DNA of 64,000 nt. Source: a virus. The notes beneath the pieces are model-generated. The model was given only the letters and a program-made list of their open reading frames with translations. It did not search any database and was not told the origin of the DNA. Below, in pieces: positions 32,787 through 40,361 of the stretch. The position numbers were made by a program, and so were the translations under genes. Positions within the stretch are counted from its first letter, which is position 1; each line of letters starts with the position of its first letter. The stretch is from IMG/VR virus record IMGVR_UViG_3300021964_000012, positions 64,001 through 128,000 of that record; one strand, written 5' to 3'.

Positions 32787-33392
32787 CTATTTAGGTAACC
32801 GAACTAGGTGTGTTGTTTCTTTGTGCCATTTGTACCATATCTCTTTTACATAATCTCTATAGTATACAACGTCTATGATGTTACAAATTTTTTCTACTTC
32901 TGCACTAAATGTAGCATAAGCAATTAGAGCAGTAAAATTTATTGTATATGTTGATTCTTGTACTAAACTATGATACATTTTTATTTGTGAGTTTAAGAAA
33001 TCATTATGATCCAAGTCGGGCCGTTTTGTTTCGGCAAGTTTTTTAATTGTTTCCATGTCATCCGGAGCAATAAAAATTAGGTTTTGCCACTGATAATCAC
33101 CAGTCCAAAGATTGAGTTTACCATCTATAAATTGATCAGGATGAAGTCTATGTATCAATTTTAGAGAATTGGTTTCATGCACAAAAAAGTCGCCTTTGCC
33201 TTTTTGATATCCAACTTCTAATTCAGTTTCAGTTTTAAGCCAGTTTTTACTATTCCAATTATTGTATTCTTGAAATTTGCTGTTTAAAGTAGTAGCCTTA
33301 CCAAAAGGCACTGTAGATAGATCCAATGATAAACATCTTGTTAGCAAGTTTCCGGCACTTCCTGGAATATATACTATACATGCAGTAAGCAT
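32787..33392 (-). CDS. Sulfotransferase-like phage protein, unknown
   Basis: 201 residues. The N-terminal ACIVYIPGSAGNLLTRCLSLD fits a phosphate-binding strand-loop-helix as in P-loop sulfotransferase relatives. The middle has FFVHETNSLKLIHRLHP and LIFIAPDDMETIKKLAE. No PAPS 3'-phosphate motif is clear, so catalysis is not supported. It is one base from the NqrM-like gene upstream. Likely part of surface or glycan chemistry given its neighbours. Confidence 0.5.
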   Translation of the reverse strand: MLTACIVYIPGSAGNLLTRCLSLDLSTVPFGKATTLNSKFQEYNNWNSKNWLKTETELEVGYQKGKGDFFVHETNSLKLIHRLHPDQFIDGKLNLWTGDYQWQNLIFIAPDDMETIKKLAETKRPDLDHNDFLNSQIKMYHSLVQESTYTINFTALIAYATFSAEVEKICNIIDVVYYRDYVKEIWYKWHKETTHLVRLPK

Positions 33393-33667
33393 TAGAAGTC
33401 AACATCTCTTCCGTTTATATTGTAAGTACCGTGTGTGAAACCTCTATCCATCTTTTCGATTTCGGTCATGTCGTCACTATCAATCCTGCGATTAGGATCT
33501 CGTTTCATTTGTGCTAGACGGTCTTTTGCATTGTCTTTGCCACACACAGAGCATACGCCTGATGCACCACCGCAACTGCCGCTTACACGACGGCCTCTTA
33601 GGAGGCCTATACTCATTGCCAATACTGTAATTAATAAGATGACCAAGCATATTAAAAATGTCTCCAT
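33392..33667 (-). CDS. NqrM-like protein (Na+-NQR maturation factor family)
   Basis: 91 residues. One N-terminal membrane helix (TFLICLVILLITVLAMSIGLL) followed by RRVSGSCGGASGVCSVCGKDN: the GSCGG and CxxC cysteines in the same spacing seen in NqrM (DUF539), a small membrane protein needed to insert iron into the sodium-pumping NADH:quinone oxidoreductase. The C-terminal 40 residues are polar and not part of the family core. Recognition is by motif only. No Nqr subunits are in the window. Confidence 0.65.
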   Translation of the reverse strand: METFLICLVILLITVLAMSIGLLRGRRVSGSCGGASGVCSVCGKDNAKDRLAQMKRDPNRRIDSDDMTEIEKMDRGFTHGTYNINGRDVDF

Positions 33668-34717
33668 TTAGTATTCGTAATGTATATTTCTATCGCCTTG
33701 TAATATTAACATAGGACGGTCGTAATTGCTATTGTTAATTGAACAATGTGAAAAATATTGTTGATTGAAAAATGCTCCATCATTGATTGGCACTAAGCCT
33801 GCTGGCCCTAGTTTATACTTGTTTTTGTCTGCTTCTTTTTCTTGCAGATTAAGTAAAAATATTACTGGACCTTTAGTATAATACATTGCTTCTTTTATGC
33901 CATATGGATCTTGAATATATGCATCATCAATATGTGGTTTAAAACTTGCGCCTGCTGGTAATGTTTGTAAATTTATATCTAACATACGAGTAAAACCAAT
34001 CTGTTCACATAATTTTCGTAGTTCTTTGTTTTGAATTTGATCAAGTTCTGTAAACGGTAAGTGTGCATGCTCAGACATTACCTTACGATGCAATATGCGT
34101 GTCTTTCCATCTTGTTTTCCAAACTGTGAAATATCTTTATCAATTACCAATTTACAGTCTAATTCTATATCATGTATAATTTTTTGTCTGTCAATGTTTG
34201 AAATCTTCTCTGGTGGAACTATATCATAAGGTTCAGCCAATGATCCTTTTCTCCACCACCCAGGACCATGCCCTGCTCTATAATAACTTCTGATGCGTTC
34301 TGGCCAGATTGGATCGATATCAATAGGCTTGTCAACTGTATGCAAATAAAGAGGAAATTTGTCTAACCCATAATCTCCGTTTCTAATATTCTGTTGCATA
34401 AATATTTCTAGATATCCAAATTCTGTATGTAACCATATACTATAATAACCTTCTGTCCATACTGCATTTGCAGGTTGAAACCTTTTTCCTGTGCTAGACT
34501 CTGTAAAAAACCCTGTATAAAAATAATGTCGAAGTGTTTCACCATTTATTTTCATGTCACTAAGCTCTATTTTTTCTCCGGTGTATTCTAGTATAAAATT
34601 ATACCAACCAGGAGGTATATCAAATGATTCGTGATTTGTAAACTGTATTACTTCGTCTTTTAGGTTTTTTAGATAATATTTTCCTAAAGGTTTATCAGCA
34701 AAAATTTCAATCTTCAT
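33668..34717 (-). CDS. Beta-sandwich plus Fe(II)/2OG oxygenase-like protein
   Basis: 349 residues. The N-terminal 130 residues are beta-rich (SFDIPPGWYNFILEY, WTEGYYSIWLHTEFGYLEIF), like a carbohydrate-binding or Ig-like module. The C-terminal part has the oxygenase site: LPAGASFKPHIDDAY (HxD) and YFSHCSINNSNYDRPMLIL (distal His and Arg). Such fusions hydroxylate sugar or protein substrates held by the first domain; this is inference. Sits between the NqrM-like gene and a T-fold-like gene. Confidence 0.6.
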   Translation of the reverse strand: MKIEIFADKPLGKYYLKNLKDEVIQFTNHESFDIPPGWYNFILEYTGEKIELSDMKINGETLRHYFYTGFFTESSTGKRFQPANAVWTEGYYSIWLHTEFGYLEIFMQQNIRNGDYGLDKFPLYLHTVDKPIDIDPIWPERIRSYYRAGHGPGWWRKGSLAEPYDIVPPEKISNIDRQKIIHDIELDCKLVIDKDISQFGKQDGKTRILHRKVMSEHAHLPFTELDQIQNKELRKLCEQIGFTRMLDINLQTLPAGASFKPHIDDAYIQDPYGIKEAMYYTKGPVIFLLNLQEKEADKNKYKLGPAGLVPINDGAFFNQQYFSHCSINNSNYDRPMLILQGDRNIHYEY

Positions 34718-34718
34718 A

Positions 34719-35162
34719 TTAGTAACTTACGCAACAACCATTTTCTCCATCTTCACTGACTTCAATGGTTACGGCCCTTCCTGGGTATTTATTAGCTATT
34801 TGCAAATACAAATCATCCGCTATCATCTCACAGGACTTGTAGTCCAGCTCAAGCACTCCAGTGTCACCGTGTCCTTCACTTCCGTCCGGTACCATATCAT
34901 ACAATCGTTGTAGCCAACGTTTGAATTGTATAAATTCAATTTCTCTGTCGTCATGGAATACTTCGATTTGCACCCTGAAATGGAAAATATGACGATGAGG
35001 ATAACCAAGAAACGATACATCATCCCAACCTCCTGTTGCTAGTTTTGGATCATCCAATGCCGCTGGATACTTGTGAATACCTTCACGTTTAAAGGTTACC
35101 CAAATCTGCCTGGAGGCTTTGTCTTTTGCATTTTCAACGGCTTCACGTTCTGCTTGTATCAT
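34719..35162 (-). CDS. Phage protein, possible T-fold (PTPS-like) family
   Basis: 147 residues. WVTFKREGIHKYPAALDDP, then FLGYPHRHIFHFRVQIEV with HDDREIEFI, and LDYKSCEMIADDL and VTIEVSEDGENG. The HRHxFxFxVxIEV strand with a later SCEMIADDL helix recalls the QueD/PTPS tunnelling fold, where His ligands and a Glu bind zinc and pterin. I cannot assign a reaction. It overlaps the SGNH gene upstream by 4 bases and shares its promoter. Confidence 0.5.
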   Translation of the reverse strand: MIQAEREAVENAKDKASRQIWVTFKREGIHKYPAALDDPKLATGGWDDVSFLGYPHRHIFHFRVQIEVFHDDREIEFIQFKRWLQRLYDMVPDGSEGHGDTGVLELDYKSCEMIADDLYLQIANKYPGRAVTIEVSEDGENGCCVSY

Positions 35163-35947
35163 ATTAACTCCTTGTAAAGTAAAGGATACCTTTTTTCTAT
35201 GGTATCTAATACGTTATCGCATATCATTTTGTGTCCTTCAGGACTAGGATGCCCAGGATGTAATCCTTTGTCATCATCAATATGATTGTACACTAAATCA
35301 CTCCATGGGTCAAGTACCAATTGCCACTCGTCAAATTTTGTTTTAAAAAAATTAAAAGCCGCAACGTATTCATGTGTTGAATAGTCATCAATATCCGCAC
35401 CTGTACTTCTTACCCAAGCATTTGGATCCTTGTCTATGTCTTGATATGCAGTTGCAAGATCATACTTAGCATTAGGTGAAGACCAACTGTTAAAAAATAT
35501 TACAGGACAGTTGAAATAGTTAGTAGCAAGTTCGTATATCTGCCATATTTGATTGAACATTTGGTATATGTATTCAACTTCGTCGTATACATCGTCTACA
35601 AAAAAAGCAAGCAATTTATTTTCATTAGTGAAATCACGATGAAATTTTACATCATTTTTCTTAGCAAATCTATCATTGATTATACCATGTCCTATATTCC
35701 AACTAGAGCCCATCTTACTTGGTAAATGCCAACGTGAATGTACAGTCAATCCTATTAAGATAAGTTTTGGTTTAGAATTTGTATGATATAATTTATAAAG
35801 GTTACTTAGAATTCTACTATTACTTCCACAACCAGCAGCCTGATTTATAACCTTACATTTAACACGTGATTGCAATACACAAGGCCAACTGTAATCAGGA
35901 TCTATATTACTACGTTGTGACCAAGAATCACCATTGACATAAATCAT
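35159..35947 (-). CDS. SGNH/GDSL-like hydrolase, GDSW subtype
   Basis: 262 residues. VNGDSWSQRSN (block I), NQAAGCGSNSRILSN (block II/III), and GLHPGHPSPEGHKMI near the C-terminus (block V His). The second position after Ser is Trp, unlike the GDSH pair at 16-17 kb, but the fold markers are the same. Probable esterase on an unknown glycan or lipid. Co-transcribed with the gene at 35944 from a perfect promoter. Confidence 0.68.
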   Translation of the reverse strand: MIYVNGDSWSQRSNIDPDYSWPCVLQSRVKCKVINQAAGCGSNSRILSNLYKLYHTNSKPKLILIGLTVHSRWHLPSKMGSSWNIGHGIINDRFAKKNDVKFHRDFTNENKLLAFFVDDVYDEVEYIYQMFNQIWQIYELATNYFNCPVIFFNSWSSPNAKYDLATAYQDIDKDPNAWVRSTGADIDDYSTHEYVAAFNFFKTKFDEWQLVLDPWSDLVYNHIDDDKGLHPGHPSPEGHKMICDNVLDTIEKRYPLLYKELI

Positions 35948-36450
35948 TTTATAATCTCATCTTTAGAATAATCTGTCCAAGGAGTAAACTTTCGTCTATC
36001 CATAAGTTTGTGTAAGCTGTGTGTCCATACACCAGGATTTGTTGCATCAAAGTCGATGTCATCAATCTTTAACATTGTATTGTAGTTCCAGTGTTTGATA
36101 AAAGGGATGCCAACTCTCAACTGTGGAATAAAAGTATTGTATTCGCAGTAACCTTCTTCATGGAATGCTTCAAACTGCGATACAGGTATATCCAGTGTAC
36201 ACCATACATTGTCTCTAAGAAAAGGCATGATCATAAACGACCATTCATAATGTTCATCATCATCTTTGGGATCATATGTATGATTGGCACCAAAGAATAT
36301 GTGCTTACACCCATGCTTTTCATATGCTTCTTTGACTGCAACTACATCTTGTATACCAACAACAAACAGTGTCTTCATACCAAACGCAGGAGTGTGTTCA
36401 ACTTCAGTGCCTATAAACCATTGTACGTTTTCGTGATCAGGACGTTCCAT
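35944..36450 (-). CDS. Conserved-looking phage protein of unknown function
   Basis: 168 residues from the ATG at 36450. VQWFIGTEVEHTPAFGMKTLFVVGI at the start and HGCKHIFFGANHTYDP next suggest a compact alpha/beta protein; YCEYNTFIPQLRVGIP and NPGVWTHSL follow. No catalytic motif is clear. It is the first gene downstream of dpdA, but it has its own promoter inside the dpdA 3' end, so it is not simply part of that operon. Confidence 0.6.
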   Translation of the reverse strand: MERPDHENVQWFIGTEVEHTPAFGMKTLFVVGIQDVVAVKEAYEKHGCKHIFFGANHTYDPKDDDEHYEWSFMIMPFLRDNVWCTLDIPVSQFEAFHEEGYCEYNTFIPQLRVGIPFIKHWNYNTMLKIDDIDFDATNPGVWTHSLHKLMDRRKFTPWTDYSKDEIIK

Positions 36451-36469
36451 TGTTTGCCTTTTTCTGTTT

Positions 36470-36498
36470 ATTATACAACAACTTGTACTGTATGTCAA
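36470..36498 (-). promoter_or_regulatory. Consensus sigma70 promoter at the end of dpdA
   Basis: Minus strand TTGACA (36493-36498), 17 bases, TATAAT (36470-36475), both perfect. The -35 overlaps the dpdA stop codon. It drives the gene starting at 36450, 20 bases away. Confidence 0.85.
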
Positions 36499-37958
36499 TC
36501 AAATAGTGCATTAAACTGACTTGCACTGTTTACTATCTTCTTGCCAGTAAAACCTCTTGTACCTTTAATACTATCCCAAAACTTACTGTTGTCTTCGATA
36601 ATTTGCATGCTTTTGTTATAATCTCGTGCTTCAAATACTCTTTCAACAACATCACGGAACAACACACGTTCAAATGTTTCGTGTACTAGCATTCCAGGAA
36701 GGATACCTTCATCATATCTGACATTAGCATCTTGTACTGCTCTTATGTGTTGCCATACATTGTGTCCCATTAGCAGTGCATAACTGAAACTATCCCAACT
36801 TGTCTTACCTTCTTTACCAATCTTATTTAGGTCGCCGGGTGCATAGTAACAAATATCTCCAATAGTTAGTCTTGAGCTTATCGGTGAATCTTCAAATTTT
36901 TCATGTATACCATCACGTAGCACTACGTCACGAAAACTGTCTGTGCCATGTGCATATTTCTTATCATCAGCAGTGGCTTCCATCATGTAACTCCACTTGC
37001 CTCTATCTTCAGTACGCAGGTTGGTATACACTTGTCCGTTAGCAGTTGCAAGGAATGGCGACGCACAATCAAAACTAATAGTAAAGTTTGCATTCGCATG
37101 ACGACGTACACTACGTTGTATATCAGTTAACAAACATGCCCACTCTAGTTTGCTAGTGCCTAAAAAGTGCATCCAATCATGGTGTCCTTTTTCTAGCAGT
37201 CCTTCATGTATAAGTGTAACCAAACGTTTCAATACCAAGTGTACATCACACATGTTCTGTCCACCCATACCCCAACCATCAAATGGCCTGTCATACTTGT
37301 CTGAACAAAACTTTTTCATAGTATCGTACCATTGATCCGCTTCAGTGTGATTTGAACCTTGTAGCACGTTTAGTATCTTCAGCTCGCCACTTCTACTCTT
37401 CATCCAAAATTCATTGTTAAACAAGGTAGCATCAACTGCATCTTGATAACTTTTTATTCCACATGCTTCACTTGCTTCTTTATCCAAGTAAGTCCATGTA
37501 GGAATATCCATGGTCATACCATGTGTTGCTATGCCCATTTGCCATGCAATAACCTGTTCACGTTTCTTCTCACAGGCTTTATCTTTAGGATCAGCCCATG
37601 CTCCTGGCCACACACCTTTGGCAATTTGGAATCCACCTGAGTCAGCAAGCATGATAGTATCTGCTTCTCTATTACGCACCATATCTTCTTTTGGCACTGT
37701 GATACTTAGATCCATATTGGCATGTCCAGCTGAATACAAACTATACTTGTAAGGAAACAAACTTTCTTTGCTGTTCAGCCAATTCATAGCCTCCATATTA
37801 GGAATGCCCTTGGGCAACCTATTACCAATAATCTTGTTTTTATCACCTGCAGGAAAACGTTCCTTACCAATGTAACCAGCATAAAAACTGCTGATTGCAG
37901 GCAAGAATACTGCATAGTCTTTTTGTTTTAGTGTTAGATTATCTTGTTTAGTTTCCAT
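36495..37958 (-). CDS. dpdA: DNA 7-deazaguanine transglycosylase, TGT-like (DpdA)
   Basis: 487 residues from the ATG at 37958. TIMLADSGGFQIAKG near 101-115 is the tRNA-guanine transglycosylase motif with the catalytic Asp, and FTISFDCASPF near 295 supplies the second Asp (nucleophile). The CxCxxCxxxH zinc site of tRNA enzymes is not seen, which fits the phage or genomic-island DpdA group that swaps guanine in DNA for a 7-deazaguanine. It is last in the operon with DNA polymerase and clamp, which supports action on phage DNA. FolE, QueD and QueE provide the base. Confidence 0.82.
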   Translation of the reverse strand: METKQDNLTLKQKDYAVFLPAISSFYAGYIGKERFPAGDKNKIIGNRLPKGIPNMEAMNWLNSKESLFPYKYSLYSAGHANMDLSITVPKEDMVRNREADTIMLADSGGFQIAKGVWPGAWADPKDKACEKKREQVIAWQMGIATHGMTMDIPTWTYLDKEASEACGIKSYQDAVDATLFNNEFWMKSRSGELKILNVLQGSNHTEADQWYDTMKKFCSDKYDRPFDGWGMGGQNMCDVHLVLKRLVTLIHEGLLEKGHHDWMHFLGTSKLEWACLLTDIQRSVRRHANANFTISFDCASPFLATANGQVYTNLRTEDRGKWSYMMEATADDKKYAHGTDSFRDVVLRDGIHEKFEDSPISSRLTIGDICYYAPGDLNKIGKEGKTSWDSFSYALLMGHNVWQHIRAVQDANVRYDEGILPGMLVHETFERVLFRDVVERVFEARDYNKSMQIIEDNSKFWDSIKGTRGFTGKKIVNSASQFNALFD

Positions 37959-38607
37959 AAAATTCCACACGTTCTATTAGATCAAAATCTTCCTGATAAA
38001 AATATTTAATTTTACTCATTAAAAAACTATCTTGACTAACAAGATCTCTATAATATTTTATCAATTCTAACTTTTTGGTATCTTCAGTGACGTTTTCCTT
38101 TTTTTCATATTTGTTAGGTATAGTAAGTTTTTTGTTAGATGCCCACGAGAAAAAATTTTCTGTAAACTGTTCGTCTAAATAAAACCAAGTTGTAGAAGAT
38201 TCCTCTAATTTTCTTATAAATTTGGATACAAATCTATTTTGTGGTTTGGTATGAATATCCAATCCGTCTGCACCATTTGATCCTATTTTTGCAGGTAAAC
38301 CATTCGAGAGTACTGTTTCCTTAGCATTTATAAAAAATTCTAATACTTGCCTTTCGTTCCGTTCACGGCCTGGAAAAGACGCTAGATATTGTGCAACACC
38401 AGATGCCCAACGTTCTATAGGATCTCGAAGAACACAAACCTTATTAGTATGCGATGATTCTGTGCGTTTTAGTTCTCTTCCTAGGTTTCTCTCTAACCAA
38501 CTGCTGGCATTTTTTGGAATACAAATCACCATGTGTGAATTTTTGACATCAGACATTTCATCATCATAATATTCGTTTATAAAAATATACTCTGGATCAG
38601 CCCTCAT
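37948..38607 (-). CDS. Sulfotransferase-family protein
   Basis: 219 residues. MVICIPKNASSWLERNLG near 26 (5'-phosphosulfate loop, PKxxSS) and VCVLRDPIERWASGVAQY near 55 (RDPxxRxxS, 3'-phosphate site) are the two PAPS motifs of carbohydrate sulfotransferases. The FVSKFIRKL and ENFFSWASN parts are family-like. It lies between the clamp gene and dpdA in the replication operon, an unexpected place for sulfation. Acceptor unknown; overlaps dpdA by 11 bases. Confidence 0.75.
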   Translation of the reverse strand: MRADPEYIFINEYYDDEMSDVKNSHMVICIPKNASSWLERNLGRELKRTESSHTNKVCVLRDPIERWASGVAQYLASFPGRERNERQVLEFFINAKETVLSNGLPAKIGSNGADGLDIHTKPQNRFVSKFIRKLEESSTTWFYLDEQFTENFFSWASNKKLTIPNKYEKKENVTEDTKKLELIKYYRDLVSQDSFLMSKIKYFYQEDFDLIERVEFYGN

Positions 38608-39339
38608 CTATTTACTTTGTGCAGGAAGTATGTAATCATAAACTGCAATACCTGAATCAACTGTGATCTTTGTTGCTCCACTGTCGCTTATTCTCACAGT
38701 TTTGTCACCGGTTAAGTTCATGATTGCTATAAACTGTTGTACTGGCCAACTCCAACTTTTAGTTAATTTTCCGCCAACGTCATGTTGGAACACAAAGTCA
38801 CCTGCGTGTGTGCTATGATCACCAAACAAGAACTTTAAATGTCCATCTTCAGTTTTGGTTTGAAATGTTGTCTCTTCAGCATTTGCTTGGGCTTGCATTT
38901 TCAATCTCATGATACTTGCAGTTGTTGGCTCAAACTCAATATCCCATGGCACATCTTTCATCTTAACGCCTTTGAGCTTTTCATTTACAATTTCACTGAC
39001 CATAAATCTATAGTCATTCTTGAAGTCACCAGCGGCATTCTTAAAGTGCAATCCAACTGGAGCTTGTTCGCCATTGCGTTCTTGTCTCTTCACAGTTATT
39101 TCTGCATTTTCTCTATACTCGCCGATGTTAAGCAGTATCTTTAGTTTTGCTAGATTAGGCATGCCAAATGTACCAATATAGTCTGCAACTGGTGCGGCAA
39201 ACTTTGCTTGTAATACAACACTCTTATCCTCTGCAAGTCCGTCAACTGCGGTTGCAGTATCTGTTCCTGTTATCTTAATCAAATCAATACAACCTAAGTC
39301 ATAGCTATGTTCAACTAAGTCTAGTAGATAATCTCTCAT
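38608..39339 (-). CDS. gp45: Sliding clamp, T4 gp45-type DNA polymerase processivity factor
   Basis: 243 residues from the ATG at 39339 (ATGA overlap with the upstream gene). Two-domain beta-rich protein with DLIKITGTDTATAVDGL, ADYIGTFGMPNLAKLKILLNI and a C-terminal DSGIAVYDYILPA. These match the clamp proteins of T4-like marine and jumbo phages, although identity to T4 itself is low. It encircles DNA and, in T4, also activates late transcription. It is two genes from the polymerase. Confidence 0.72.
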   Translation of the reverse strand: MRDYLLDLVEHSYDLGCIDLIKITGTDTATAVDGLAEDKSVVLQAKFAAPVADYIGTFGMPNLAKLKILLNIGEYRENAEITVKRQERNGEQAPVGLHFKNAAGDFKNDYRFMVSEIVNEKLKGVKMKDVPWDIEFEPTTASIMRLKMQAQANAEETTFQTKTEDGHLKFLFGDHSTHAGDFVFQHDVGGKLTKSWSWPVQQFIAIMNLTGDKTVRISDSGATKITVDSGIAVYDYILPAQSK

Positions 39340-40361
39340 TCGTTTTCTCCATTCCATAATCGATTAATTGCACCGAGGTTTTGTCCACCTCTAAGGCTTG
39401 TAAGTTTTCCAGGTTTACGTATTTCAAGCCAGCTTACACACCAATTTGTAAATTGGTTTTCGCCATCATAACTAGACACAATCTCATACCCAGTTGTTTT
39501 GCAGAACTCTTTAAGTGTGTAACCATTTGTGTAAGTGTAGTGCATTTCATCAACTTTGTCAATCGCTTTTGGAAAACTACAATTATTATAGGTAAAAACT
39601 ATTGCTCCACCTGGCTTTAAAAGGTCAAATGCACTCCTAATATACTTTTCTATTACATCTTGTGTCTTAAAATTAAACCAATTGAATGATACAATTAAAC
39701 CAAGTTGACTTTTTGGCAACATGTGCATGGGATTATCAGTAGTGTCGTCAAATTCATAATATCTTAGTCTCTTTTGATACAATTTACTCCATAGTTTTTT
39801 AGTTTCAATGAACCTGCCTTCAACATTATCTGCAAGGTACAAAGGATCAAGAGCAACAAGTTGTTTGGTATAATATCCTTTCAATGGTCCAATTTCTAAA
39901 CCAGGCCATTTGAAATCTACATATTTTTTTATAGTTCCAACAAATTGTTTTTCTATTTCTGATGGTTCTTCTCCTGAGATAGGTGGTGTAAAAAATAATT
40001 CGTGGTAATCAGCTTGAAAATTCTTGTGTTCTGGTGGTTGAACAAGATCCGCTTTCTGTATCTCAATGCTTTTTTCGTGATAGGTTTTTTCTAAATTTAA
40101 AATCATTTGGTCCAGTTCTAATATGAATCTATTTAGATAGGTGTATAGATCAGTGATATTTTTTAGAATTTCTCTTTGAGTATTGTGCATACTTTCTTTG
40201 AGATTATCAATTTCGATATTTTCTAAATTTACTGATGCATTGAAATTTTCTAATTCTTGAAAAATTGGTCTTTCAATTTTTTGATAATCAAGACTGTCTC
40301 TATTAGTAGATATAATACGATATAACGTATTGCGATAGTTTATTAGGTCTTTAAATTGCAT
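39336..40361 (-). CDS. SAM-dependent methyltransferase-like protein with N-terminal coiled coil
   Basis: 341 residues. The first 130 residues are helical (repeated hydrophobic/charged pattern, LYTYLNRFILELDQMILNLEK). Then a class I methyltransferase core: GLEIGPLKGYYTKQLVALDP (motif I, ExGxLxG), LGLIVSFNWFNF (motif IV) and AFDLLKPGGAIVFTYNN (motif VI). No DPPY or IPCxx motif, so not a standard DNA base methylase. Placed between polymerase and clamp, it may act on DNA, protein or a sugar; unknown. Confidence 0.7.
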   Translation of the reverse strand: MQFKDLINYRNTLYRIISTNRDSLDYQKIERPIFQELENFNASVNLENIEIDNLKESMHNTQREILKNITDLYTYLNRFILELDQMILNLEKTYHEKSIEIQKADLVQPPEHKNFQADYHELFFTPPISGEEPSEIEKQFVGTIKKYVDFKWPGLEIGPLKGYYTKQLVALDPLYLADNVEGRFIETKKLWSKLYQKRLRYYEFDDTTDNPMHMLPKSQLGLIVSFNWFNFKTQDVIEKYIRSAFDLLKPGGAIVFTYNNCSFPKAIDKVDEMHYTYTNGYTLKEFCKTTGYEIVSSYDGENQFTNWCVSWLEIRKPGKLTSLRGGQNLGAINRLWNGENE

